Assembly (NCBI GenBank): GCA_019636815.1
Contig: JAHBWT010000005.1
Span: forward strand, 1 to 64,000
Length of the DNA: 64,000 nucleotides
DNA from: Nitrospira sp.
GTDB lineage: Bacteria > Nitrospirota > Nitrospiria > Nitrospirales > Nitrospiraceae
Direction of reading: 5' to 3'
This document shows, in pieces, positions 26,101-34,346 of this stretch. The number at the start of each line of letters is the position of its first letter. Position 1 is the stretch's first letter. Below the pieces are notes generated by a model that was given only the letters and a program-made list of their open reading frames with translations, was not told the DNA's origin and ran no database searches. Both the position numbers and the translations under genes were made by a program.

Positions 26101-26938
26101 TAGAACCTATCTCAAAATAGTTGACGGCCTAAAGATTCATCTCTATAAGTCCGGGCATGCTTCGCCTGCGCGACGATCAATGGGAACGAATTCAGGACCA
26201 CTTTCCTGAGGAGCACATCCCGGACGGTCGACCTAGTCGCAAACCGATCCCGACCCGGGCCGTCTTGGAAGCAGTTCTCTGGATTCTGAACACTGGCGCG
26301 CAATGGCACTTCCTGCCGCAGTGCTACCCGAATTACAAAACCGTCCATCGCCGCTTCCAGCAGTGGTGTCAACAAGAGGTGCGGCGTGAGGTGCTGCCTC
26401 AGTTGGCGAACACGCTCCGCGAGGACGGGGGGATCGACGAACGCGAGAGTTTCATCGATGCCACGTTCGCAGCGGCCAAGGGCGGTGGCGAGGCCGTCGA
26501 GCTCACAAAACGCGGCAAGGGCGTGAAGATTCTGGCGATTGTGGATCGGCATGGCTGACCGCTTTCCGTCAGTACGCCCGCGGCGAATCATCATGAGGTG
26601 ACCTTGGTCCAACTGAGCTTCGACTTCTACATGCTCGAGGCCAAGCCCGAACATCTCATTGGGGATCGCGCCTATGACAGTGATGGTCTGGATGACAACC
26701 TCAAGCAAGACGGCGTGAACCTGATTGCCCCGCATCGCTCGACCCGGAAACTCAAGACCCAAGATGGCCGCCACTTACGCCGATACGAACGGCGCTGGCT
26801 CGTTGAACGGTTTTTTGCGTGGCTCCAGTGGAAACGACGGCTCCTGATCCGCTGGGAATACTACGCCACCAACTTCCTTGGCTTTGTCCAGCTCGCCGGC
26901 ATCACGATGCTCCTCAAGCAATTTTGAGATAGGTTCTA
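26101..26938 (+). mobile_element. IS5-like insertion sequence, about 838 bp
   Basis: Perfect 18-bp terminal inverted repeats, TAGAACCTATCTCAAAAT at 26101-26118 and its complement at 26921-26938, enclose one transposase frame. The outermost TA may be the 2-bp target duplication common for this family, which would make the element 26103-26936. Size, repeat length and a DDE transposase fit the IS427-like branch of IS5. Confidence 0.9.
26157..26927 (+). pseudogene. IS5-family DDE transposase with an internal TGA
   Basis: A single frame reads MLRLRDDQWERIQDHFPEEH to MLLKQF, interrupted by TGA at 26556-26558. Translation on both sides is continuous and family-like: DRHG-stop-PLSVSTPAANHHEVTLV, where relatives usually have Leu at the stop. 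The DDE residues are visible: Asp in SFIDATFAAAKGG, Asp in IGDRAYDSDG, Glu in VERFFAWLQWKRR. One substitution would restore about 256 residues. Many IS427 members use a frameshift between two frames, but here both halves share one frame, so this is a nonsense mutation. Transposition would need readthrough or a trans-acting copy. Confidence 0.88.
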
Positions 26939-27172
26939 GTGTTTCCGATCCTTCGGAGGATATGGATCTCGGCCATAACTATCGCTGTCCTGAATCCTGC
27001 CGTCCTTACCATGCTCTACAAGCTCCACTCTTTCACGACGGGCAGTGGCCCGTCCGGCATCCATTGCATCCAACTTCGTATCATGATGCGAGGAGTCCCT
27101 TGAAGCTCCTTCCCGCCTGACTGCCCAGCCGTCCTCTCGCGGTACCACATGGATGTCTCTCTTGCCAGCCAT
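26936..27172 (-). CDS. DUF2188 protein
   Basis: 78 residues: KRDIHVVPREDGWAVRREG and HDTKLDAMDAGRATARRE followed by VEHGKDGRIQDSDSYGRDPYPPKD, the complete DUF2188 pattern (a small beta-alpha protein of unknown function, often on mobile elements). The start at 27172 has a perfect AGGAGG 9 bases upstream. Its stop codon TAG (26938-26936) is formed by the end of the insertion sequence, so the IS has replaced the original last codons. Since the family normally ends close to this point, the protein is probably intact. It is divergent from the ATPase-protease operon with an inverted repeat between them. Confidence 0.85.
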   Translation of the reverse strand: MAGKRDIHVVPREDGWAVRREGASRDSSHHDTKLDAMDAGRATARRERVELVEHGKDGRIQDSDSYGRDPYPPKDRKH

Positions 27173-27196
27173 ACCAAGCCTCCTTTTTAAGTGGGG

Positions 27197-27233
27197 TGGA
27201 CTAAATTAATATATGATGATATAAGATAGTCCA
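27197..27233. promoter_or_regulatory. Inverted repeat between divergent genes, possible operator
   Basis: TGGACTA (27197-27203) and TAGTCCA (27227-27233), a perfect 7-bp inverted repeat with an AT-rich 23-bp centre, lies between the DUF2188 gene and the ATPase-subtilase operon. The AT-rich centre contains TATA-like sequences suitable for -10 boxes in both directions. Confidence 0.4.
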
Positions 27234-27270
27234 TCTGTCAACAGCCTATTTTCAGTGAGAAAGGACAATT

Positions 27271-28401
27271 ATGGACGAGTTTCACAGAATAATGACTGAT
27301 ATTGTGCAGTTGGCGCGCTTGGCGATTCAGGGAAAGCAGAAAGACGCGCAGGTATTTATTCGGCGTCTCGCGAGGAGATACGAACAACTTGAACCAGAAC
27401 TTTCTGCTCATCTGAGCTCATTACTTAGGCAGGTCCAAAAACCGATGCAAGAATCTTCACCCGTCCTGCGAGGTGCTGTCGTAGAAAGCATGCCCGTGGA
27501 CATGGATTCTCGCCTATCCCTCGCAAGAGTCGAACACCCTGTTCACCTGGAGTACGATCCAAGTTGGTCGCTGGACGTGCGCACGAAGCTGAACGAGTTG
27601 GTGTATGAGAGAAGCCATGAAGAAGATCTACGACGCGAAAACCTTAGCCCCGCCCGCACTACTCTCTTCACTGGCCCTCCTGGCGTCGGGAAAACGTTAG
27701 CCGCACGTTGGATCGCTCGGCAACTTGAGCGACCACTTGTGACTCTCGATCTCTCCGCTGTGATGAGTAGTTTTCTAGGTCGGACAGGAAACAATGTACG
27801 AAATGTGATCGATTATGCCAAGGGTGTTTCGTGCGTATTCCTCCTGGACGAGTTTGATGCAATTGCAAAGCGACGAGACGATTCCATCGAAGTGGGGGAG
27901 TTGAAGAGACTGGTTACTGTTCTGCTGCAAGAAATTGATGGCTGGCCGGCGTCGGGCTTGTTAGTCGCGGCTACCAATCATCACGATCTCCTTGATCCTG
28001 CTGTTTGGCGAAGGTTTGACCTTGTTGTCGAATTCTCGATGCCGACTGAGATGGATGTTAAGCGTGCCGTGCAGATTTATCTTGGGAATGCATCCGAAAA
28101 CAAGCGCTGGATAGATGTTCTTATCCCTGTCTTTATTGGTAGCTCATACGCAGATATTGAACGGGACCTGAAAAGAATAAGGCGGCAGTCGATTGTCTTA
28201 AAGGAACCGTTAGAGAAAAGATTAAAGGAGTTCATTGCGGAAAGAGTTAATGGGTTGAAGCGGAGCGACCGTGCCCGCCTGGCGTTGTCGCTTGTAGATG
28301 TGGGTTTTTCGCAACGCGAAGCGCATGACTGGACCGGTGTAAGCCGCGACACCATCCGCAAACACCACGATACAGGGAGTAGAACACAATGGCAAAAATA
28401 A
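27271..28401 (+). CDS. AAA+ ATPase, partner of subtilase
   Basis: 376 residues. An N-terminal helical part (1-110) is followed by an AAA+ module (about 115-330): Walker A GPPGVGKTLAA, Walker B VFLLDEFDAIA, sensor 1 LLVAATNH, and arginine-finger region DPAVWRRFD. It belongs to the proteasome-ATPase/FtsH-like clade but lacks protease or membrane domains. The C-terminus has an HTH-like segment (GFSQREAHDWTGVSRDTIRKHH), possibly for DNA binding or partner contact. The gene overlaps the following subtilase gene by 13 bases. The N-terminal part probably recognises a target or the protease. Role as a two-gene defence or quality-control module is inferred. Confidence 0.88.
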   Translation: MDEFHRIMTDIVQLARLAIQGKQKDAQVFIRRLARRYEQLEPELSAHLSSLLRQVQKPMQESSPVLRGAVVESMPVDMDSRLSLARVEHPVHLEYDPSWSLDVRTKLNELVYERSHEEDLRRENLSPARTTLFTGPPGVGKTLAARWIARQLERPLVTLDLSAVMSSFLGRTGNNVRNVIDYAKGVSCVFLLDEFDAIAKRRDDSIEVGELKRLVTVLLQEIDGWPASGLLVAATNHHDLLDPAVWRRFDLVVEFSMPTEMDVKRAVQIYLGNASENKRWIDVLIPVFIGSSYADIERDLKRIRRQSIVLKEPLEKRLKEFIAERVNGLKRSDRARLALSLVDVGFSQREAHDWTGVSRDTIRKHHDTGSRTQWQK

Positions 28402-30638
28402 GGAATTACTTACTGGGTTTCGGTGAACGGCTTACTGAAAGAATCGATCCAGTCAAACGTCCCGTGACGAAGGCTGATCCGTACCAGTTTACGGAAGCAC
28501 GAGACCGTCTCGCGCCACGCATCAGTAAGGCTGTCCAAAAAATTGAAAGGCTTCCCAGGGAAGCTTGTCCAAACGACGAATGCGTAGCCGCTCTCACCCT
28601 GCATCCCGCCTATATTGCCAAAAGTTTCTTCCCGATCGGTCTCCTGCGCGCAGTTGGACTGGAGCCCGTTGGCAGCAAGCCGCGGCAAGTCGTTCCTGAG
28701 AAGGGTGGGAAAAAGCCAACAGCCTCTCAACGAAAACATGGGGTGGAGACCGTCCCTTCTGCAACTGCGGAGTTGTTTGTCGCGGGAACACGACGTGCGT
28801 TTCGTCGATGGGCGGCTGGCGTATCACAATGGACGCCGGTGAAAGACGGTGCATCCGAACTAGTACGTGTTGAAGACGTTCGTTTTGTGGAACCAGCAGA
28901 GAGGATAAAGCCGATGCGGTCCAACGCCGATAGGCCGTTGCTTGAGGTGGTCCTTCATAGGAGCGACCCACATATTCTTGAAGGATTCCGTTCATACATG
29001 AGGACCTTGCATGTAGATGTTGATCTCGACCAACGCATCGAGGTTCGCGGTCTCTGCTTCCTGCCCGTGCGAGTTCCCCAAAATCGGCTCGAAGACATGG
29101 CAAAATTCAGTTTCCTCCGCATTGCCCGGGAGATGCCAAAGTTGCGGGAACTGCGACCCTCCAGCTTAGCCCGCTCGGCGAAGAAGTTTGCCATCAATAT
29201 TCCGTATACCGAGCCTCTCAACAAAGATATCCGCGTGACGGTGTTTGACGGTGGTGTGCCGGACGGCATCCTACCGCCGTCCTTGGTTTCAAGAAAGAAG
29301 GCGCCTGGTATAGGGCCTGCCGTGGGTGAATCGCAGATACACGGCCTTGGCGTTACATCGGCTCTTCTCTTTGGACCACTTGAGCAAGGGAAATCACTGC
29401 CCCAGCCGTATGCAGCGGTGGAGCATTATCGGGTAATTGACGCCGACACGAAGCACGATCCGCAGGGCCATTATTTCGACGTCTTGAATCGAATCATGGG
29501 GGTCCTTAAGCAGACACCCGTCGATTTCGTCAATCTAAGCCTCGGCCCAGACCTGCCAATGGAGGATGACGAGGTGCATGTCTGGACCGCCGCACTCGAT
29601 GAGCATTTTGCGCACGGCAAATCGCTGGTGTCGGTAGCCGTGGGAAACACTGGTGAAGATGATTGGGAATCTGGTAATGCACGAATCCAGGCACCGGCAG
29701 ATGGAGTTAATGTGCTAGCCGTCGGTGCATGCGATTCGATGATCGAACAATGGCAGCGGGCTCCGTATAGTTCAATTGGGCCAGGGCGGAGCCCCGGTAT
29801 CGTAAAGCCCGAGGTAGTTGTCTTCGGCGGCTGTGATGGCAAAGAATTTCACGTTCTTGATGCCTCTAATCCCGGTTATGTTCGAGGAATGCAGGGGACA
29901 AGCTTTTCCTCACCACTTGCCCTTCGAGCGGCAATCGGTGTTCGAGCGTACTTGGGGTCTGTGATGTCGGCTCTTGCATTGAAGGCACTGCTCATCCACC
30001 ACGGAGACACTGGTGGGCTTGACGAGCGAGAGGTAGGGTGGGGCCGCATTCCTCATGACATTGAGAACCTCGTCGTCTGCCCAAATGGAGAGGTTACGGT
30101 GCTCTATCAGGGCGAACTCGAAGCCGGACGATACCTCAGGGCCAAGATACCGGTGCCGGCATCCGGACTAAATGGTATGGTCAAGATAACGGCCACATTC
30201 TGCTATGCGACACAGACGGACCCGCAAGATCCACTAAACTACACAAGAGCGGGCCTTGAGGTGGCATTCCGTCCGCACCAGGGGAAATTCAGGAAGAGCG
30301 ACAGCGGGCCGACAAAAAATCCAACTACGAAGTCGTTTTTTACCTCTGGAGGTTATCAAACCGAAGAAGCTCTGCGTCGAGATGCCCACAAATGGGAGCC
30401 TTGCATGAAGGCGTCCGTCCAGTTGAGAGCCAGTAGCCTTGACGATCCCGTGTTTGATATTCACTACAATGCACGCCGTGGGGGTATGAATAACCAGTTG
30501 GCCAGGCCCATTCCGTATGCCTTACTAGTGACGGTCGAGAACGACTCCCCAGACCTATACAACAAGATTGCTCAACGATATAGGACCATGCTGGAACCGC
30601 TGCGGCCGGTCATTCAGATCCCCATCCGTAGTTCATAG
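28389..30638 (+). CDS. S8 (subtilisin-like) serine protease, ATPase-associated
   Basis: 749 residues, without a signal peptide, so likely cytoplasmic. Catalytic triad: Asp in VTVFDGGVPDG near 285, His in IHGLGVTSALLFG near 317, Ser in GTSFSSPLA near 503; an oxyanion-type Asn in VAVGNTGED near 418. The N-terminal 270 residues (with ALTLHPAYIAKSFFPIGLL) and the C-terminal 200 residues (beta-rich) are extra to the protease core. The start overlaps the ATPase gene. AAA+ ATPase plus cytoplasmic subtilase pairs are recurrent in defence-island-like contexts; the ATPase likely controls or feeds the protease. Substrate unknown. Confidence 0.9.
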   Translation: MAKIRNYLLGFGERLTERIDPVKRPVTKADPYQFTEARDRLAPRISKAVQKIERLPREACPNDECVAALTLHPAYIAKSFFPIGLLRAVGLEPVGSKPRQVVPEKGGKKPTASQRKHGVETVPSATAELFVAGTRRAFRRWAAGVSQWTPVKDGASELVRVEDVRFVEPAERIKPMRSNADRPLLEVVLHRSDPHILEGFRSYMRTLHVDVDLDQRIEVRGLCFLPVRVPQNRLEDMAKFSFLRIAREMPKLRELRPSSLARSAKKFAINIPYTEPLNKDIRVTVFDGGVPDGILPPSLVSRKKAPGIGPAVGESQIHGLGVTSALLFGPLEQGKSLPQPYAAVEHYRVIDADTKHDPQGHYFDVLNRIMGVLKQTPVDFVNLSLGPDLPMEDDEVHVWTAALDEHFAHGKSLVSVAVGNTGEDDWESGNARIQAPADGVNVLAVGACDSMIEQWQRAPYSSIGPGRSPGIVKPEVVVFGGCDGKEFHVLDASNPGYVRGMQGTSFSSPLALRAAIGVRAYLGSVMSALALKALLIHHGDTGGLDEREVGWGRIPHDIENLVVCPNGEVTVLYQGELEAGRYLRAKIPVPASGLNGMVKITATFCYATQTDPQDPLNYTRAGLEVAFRPHQGKFRKSDSGPTKNPTTKSFFTSGGYQTEEALRRDAHKWEPCMKASVQLRASSLDDPVFDIHYNARRGGMNNQLARPIPYALLVTVENDSPDLYNKIAQRYRTMLEPLRPVIQIPIRSS

Positions 30639-30873
30639 GCAGGAGTCCTCGAACCTCTACTCAATGAGGACTAAAAGCGACTGGTCGTAGAACGGTCGTA
30701 TAGCAGAGCGATTTTCCGCGCACTCAATACTTACTCCTTCTTGCCACTCAAGTTATCGACTTTACACGGTAAAGCCTGTGAAAATTTGGCCAGTCTTGAG
30801 ATGCTGAATTGGCCTCCAATCAAGTCCCGGCTTTGGTCCCAGTGTTACTCATTTTATAAGTGGATTGTCTTTT

Positions 30874-31506
30874 TCACACCCCCGCCAGCGCGACGATCTT
30901 CATGACATCCGTCTCGGTGTGCGCACAGCAGGGGCAATAGATTGCCCGCTGTCTGATCTCAGGAAAGACGATCTCCACGCCAAGAATCCGTAGGCAACGC
31001 CGAACTGAAAGCCGGACGTTCATCACCGGTTTGCCCGGTGCCAAGCGCTTCGGCGATAACCATTCATAGGCATGGGGCAGGAGATCGCCGATCGTGTGGA
31101 CGCCCCGCCGTTTCAGATCTTGGTGCGCACGGGCGTTAAGAAGCAGGCTCGCGATGGGCTGAGCAGCAAAGCGCCGCACCGCGTCAGGAGGAATGCGGCG
31201 TCCCGTCGTCCGATCCAGCATCCGCTGCGTCATGAAGCAATAGATTGCGTCGAGGACCACGAAAGTTCGTCCATCAAGGGCGGCGAAGATGTGTTCAATC
31301 AGACTCTCGTCGCAGCGACGCTGTTCCCGGATTGAGTGACCAACGCGCGCCGCTCGTTCGGTGATGGACACGCCTTCGCGGGCGCGGTCCCACTCGGCCT
31401 GGGCCCAGGGACTGAGCCTCGAATGGACCGCGTCGAGAGCCGCGCGCTTGGTCGGATGATTAACAACAATGTCCATCGTGAGCGTCGCCAATCGATCTTT
31501 CTGCAT
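30874..31506 (-). CDS. Protein with RNA-polymerase alpha-CTD-like domain and zinc-ribbon-like tail
   Basis: 210 residues from MQKDRLATLTMDIVV; this ATG has AAGGAAGGACG upstream. Residues about 110-175 read PIASLLLNARAHQDLKRRGVHTIGDLL, which matches the helix-hairpin-helix pattern of the RpoA C-terminal domain (compare LSVRSYNCLKRAGIHTVGDL). The tail has AIYCPCCAHTET, a possible half zinc knuckle. It may act on transcription of the transfer operon or on RNA polymerase. It lies at the distal (3') side of the T4SS operon, on the same strand. Domain resemblance is fairly clear; function inferred. Confidence 0.65.
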   Translation of the reverse strand: MQKDRLATLTMDIVVNHPTKRAALDAVHSRLSPWAQAEWDRAREGVSITERAARVGHSIREQRRCDESLIEHIFAALDGRTFVVLDAIYCFMTQRMLDRTTGRRIPPDAVRRFAAQPIASLLLNARAHQDLKRRGVHTIGDLLPHAYEWLSPKRLAPGKPVMNVRLSVRRCLRILGVEIVFPEIRQRAIYCPCCAHTETDVMKIVALAGV

Positions 31507-31933
31507 AATGGTGCGTCCTTCCTTTCCTTCGATACGGGTTGACTCGTGAATCCTCGCGCCACACGAGCGTCCCTCTGCTCCCTGTCGTGACCCAGACACG
31601 AGACACAGGAGGCGCGTGGCGCCGTGGTTGTTATGAGGAAGGACAGATTTTGAGACCATTCCCTTGAGGTAGGAGAGCTTCTACGTAAGAGGGGAAAAGT
31701 GATGTGTGTAGTACCAATGAGGGAGAAATCATGCAATATTGTGCACTAGGATCTCTTTCATCAGTAACGTTGGCGTACAAAAGTGGGCGTTGGGGGAGAG
31801 AAGCTTGGTCTTGGCGAGGGCTCCTCCGAGGCACATGTCTGGGGGGTACCGTGCCACGTCGAACTTGGCACCGTCGGCCGGCCTTGTGGCGCGGCGACCG
31901 TGCCATTGCCCAGCCCAACATGCTTCGGAGAGC
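31507..31933. other. Intergenic region holding repeat copy B
   Basis: About 430 bp between trbM and the alpha-CTD-like gene. It contains repeat B (31808-31876) and probably the promoter of the alpha-CTD-like gene near 31550-31700. Short frames on both strands are not convincing. Confidence 0.4.
31808..31876 (+). repeat. 69-bp imperfect repeat, copy B (partner at 15466-15534)
   Basis: Ungapped partner of copy A; the conserved core is 31849-31876. It contains the inverted pair GTGCCA and TGGCAC with a 9-base loop (31852-31872), which extends to an imperfect 11-bp stem. Lies just downstream of trbM at the end of the transfer operon. Confidence 0.45.
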
Positions 31934-32212
31934 TTATTTCTTCGGGCAGAGCTGCAAAAAGTTTCGCCGCTTCACCAGGGTCTGGAACGGATTCATGCCC
32001 TGGATCAAGTAGTACTTCATCAACGCGGCTTGGCATTCTTTTGGCGCCTGTGGGCCTGCTGCTAAGCAGAGCAGACATTCACAGGCCAGCCTGGCGTCGC
32101 CTTCCAAGAAGAGCTGTTTGGGTTCCGTTTGCGCCGGCGCATCGTGAGCCATGACGAGGAGGCCCACTCCCACAAGGACCACGAACCAGTCGCGTTTGTT
32201 CCACCAATTCAT
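31934..32212 (-). CDS. trbM: TrbM-like conjugal transfer protein
   Basis: 92 residues from MNWWNKRDWFVVLVGVGLLV, with GGAGGTG upstream of the ATG at 32212. It has a signal peptide (about 1-28, ending APAQ) and a mature part with LACECLLCLAAG, KECQAAL and FLQLCPKK. The cysteine spacing and the final LCP motif are typical of TrbM. TrbM proteins are small periplasmic components found with IncP-like transfer systems; their exact role is not well known. It is the last gene of the leftward transfer operon. Confidence 0.85.
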   Translation of the reverse strand: MNWWNKRDWFVVLVGVGLLVMAHDAPAQTEPKQLFLEGDARLACECLLCLAAGPQAPKECQAALMKYYLIQGMNPFQTLVKRRNFLQLCPKK

Positions 32213-32258
32213 GGGTTCACCTCCGTACCATCCTGGGACATGTTCTCGATGACAAGAG

Positions 32259-33359
32259 TTACCGGCCACCTCGCGTCCGTTCCAACGCAGGGTTCTGTGT
32301 GGTCTTCAGCGTGCGATCGGTTCGCGCGGCTGTGTGATCGAACCGCGGCACGACCGGTTCCTGGGTGCCGACACGAGCCACCTCTTTCAGGTGATGCTGT
32401 TCACGGACTCCAAGGGAATCCAGCTTGATAACCTCCCAGCGATTGCGCGTCGCTGGTTGTGCAGCCGTGCCGATTGATGCGCCAGATTTATCCCGCAGCG
32501 GAACCGTCACAGTCACGCGTTCGTGCGCCTGTTGCACCAGCGCCACCGCATCACCCCGCTGCACCTTCCCCTGTTCAAACGTGCGGCCCAGGTCGACGCC
32601 CCAGATCTCTCGTTCACCACGGTCTGTCGCCACTTTCACAAAATAACTCTTGGCGTGTTGCACATCGTGGTTGTAATGGTCGATACCATGGTCGACGACG
32701 GTGCCCACCACGACTCGTTCGCCCTGCAGGCGCGCCCTTGCTTCTTCGACAGCCGCAGCGATCATCGTGGGGGAGTCTCCACGTGAGCGTAGAATTGCTT
32801 CGAGTGTGGTCAGCGCAATCTGTTGCCCATCGCTCACTCTCTGGTTCGATGGCTGAGAGGAATCACGCGCTTCCTGGCTCGAAGCCACGCGATCCCCGTG
32901 GGTTTTCGGGGCAGGACGGCGCACAGGGGGCTGCTCTCGTCGGTCTTCCCGCTGTGCTAGATCGATCCCACGCGGTGTGTAGCCCTCGACCTCGAGTCCG
33001 GCGATCGTCGCTTGCACCCAGGCTTCAGTTTTGAACTCGCCAGTCCCGTTCACTCGGACCACCGTCCATCCTTTCTCTTGTGCCCTCAGCACCATCCCGT
33101 GAATGACGCTCGGGTCGTCATGTTCCGTAATCAAGCGCTTCCCGTGGTCGATAAAGGCAACTTTGGTGGGTTCACCTGGGGCTGTGCGGTAATAAAACTG
33201 CCTGCCCGCTTCGAGGAACCGCTTCCGCAACGATTCGGCGGCGTCACGACGCTGATTGAGTCGTGGTTGTTTGGCACCCTCGTCCTGAGTTCCTTCCGAA
33301 GGCTTCGGCTCGTCGGTCCGTTTGGTCCCTTGTGTTTCGTCCACCCCTAGTTCATTCAT
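32259..33359 (-). CDS. LPD7-domain protein, stand-alone relaxase C-terminal type
   Basis: 366 residues. After a disordered charged N-terminus, residues 45-130 read FYYRTAPGEPTKVAFIDHG, WTVVRVNGTGEFKTEAWVQAT and EVEGYTPRGIDLAQ, which is the LPD7 pattern normally fused C-terminal to TraI/MobA-type relaxases. A second part (about 210-290) contains GTVVDHGIDHYNHD, KSYFVKV and TFEQGKVQRGDAVALV, an OB-like segment seen in the same proteins. The small relaxase at 20459-21442 lacks these domains, so function may be divided between the two proteins. Probably binds DNA or the relaxosome. Confidence 0.75.
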   Translation of the reverse strand: MNELGVDETQGTKRTDEPKPSEGTQDEGAKQPRLNQRRDAAESLRKRFLEAGRQFYYRTAPGEPTKVAFIDHGKRLITEHDDPSVIHGMVLRAQEKGWTVVRVNGTGEFKTEAWVQATIAGLEVEGYTPRGIDLAQREDRREQPPVRRPAPKTHGDRVASSQEARDSSQPSNQRVSDGQQIALTTLEAILRSRGDSPTMIAAAVEEARARLQGERVVVGTVVDHGIDHYNHDVQHAKSYFVKVATDRGEREIWGVDLGRTFEQGKVQRGDAVALVQQAHERVTVTVPLRDKSGASIGTAAQPATRNRWEVIKLDSLGVREQHHLKEVARVGTQEPVVPRFDHTAARTDRTLKTTQNPALERTRGGR

Positions 33360-33377
33360 CCTGTCCCTTCCTCTCTC

Positions 33378-34346
33378 CTATCCGTACCACTGCGGCCAGA
33401 TTGACGCCGGATTGTGCTCCTTCACTTCAATCTCCACCCGTCGGTTCTTGGCCCGACCTTTCTTGGTCGCATTGTCGGCCACATGTTCTCCGATCGGGAC
33501 GATGATGATCTCGATGTGGTTTGGGGCATAGCCCTGCGCGATGAGATAGGCACGGGCCTTGTACGCCCGCTGCTTGGCCGTCTCCCGTTCGATCCAGCGA
33601 TTCTTGTCGCCGTCCGTATAGCCACGGACTTGGAGGCAGTGCCCGATCTGCATCGCCCGTCTCAGATGGGCTTGCAGCGTCTTACTCGGACGAAACTCCG
33701 ACCGCCCTCTCCGTTGCGAGACGCGGAAGACGACGCTGTGGCGATGCAGCTCGACCTGTTCCCGTTCGCTCAATTCAACGACGCGTGGCCTCCACGAGTC
33801 GGTCGGCCTTTTGAGTATCGGAGGTGGAGGGGAGGGAAATGACGCTGCTGATGATCCGATGCGGCAGGCAGGCCCCATCGAAGTCGACCGCTCCTCTTCA
33901 CGCTGCGCCGTACCGGTCTGTGACAGGTTCTGATCAAGCGCAGCTGGAGAGGCGCCACCTTCAAGTGGTAGTGGCGTGCTCGTCAGTGGACCTTTCCATT
34001 CTGGTGACAGAGGGTTGATTGTGAGTGCCGTCGTCGTCATCTTGCGAGATTTGCCTTTCGCCAGTTCTTGCTGTTGGAGTTGCATGAGCGTCAGCGCGGC
34101 GCTCAACTCCTGAACCTGCTGTGTCAGTGTTTCCACCTGCCTGGCAAGGAGACTCCGCTCCTGCTTCTCACGCTGGTCGTTCTTCACCCGTTCCCGGTAT
34201 TGTTGGATCATCTCGTCACTGTTGATGGGCACGCGAGCCGCACCGGATGGCACCACTGGCTTCTGCACACAAGCCAGCGTCGCGGCGCAGGCGATGAGGA
34301 CCACGAGCGCCTGAAGTTGTGCCTGTCGTTTCATAAATGTCGTCAT
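33378..34346 (-). CDS. OmpA-like lipoprotein of the transfer operon
   Basis: 322 residues. Signal peptide with lipobox TLAC (near residues 23-26; a start at Met5 is possible). A coiled-coil region follows (about 50-95, QREKQERSLLARQVETL), then a low-complexity linker, then a C-terminal OmpA/MotB domain (about 200-310) with QVRGYTDGDKN and NRRVEIEV, the peptidoglycan-binding signature. It overlaps the coupling-protein gene by 4 bp. No separate virB7 lipoprotein was found in the operon, so this protein may supply the lipoprotein function or anchor the channel to peptidoglycan. Confidence 0.83.
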   Translation of the reverse strand: MTTFMKRQAQLQALVVLIACAATLACVQKPVVPSGAARVPINSDEMIQQYRERVKNDQREKQERSLLARQVETLTQQVQELSAALTLMQLQQQELAKGKSRKMTTTALTINPLSPEWKGPLTSTPLPLEGGASPAALDQNLSQTGTAQREEERSTSMGPACRIGSSAASFPSPPPPILKRPTDSWRPRVVELSEREQVELHRHSVVFRVSQRRGRSEFRPSKTLQAHLRRAMQIGHCLQVRGYTDGDKNRWIERETAKQRAYKARAYLIAQGYAPNHIEIIIVPIGEHVADNATKKGRAKNRRVEIEVKEHNPASIWPQWYG

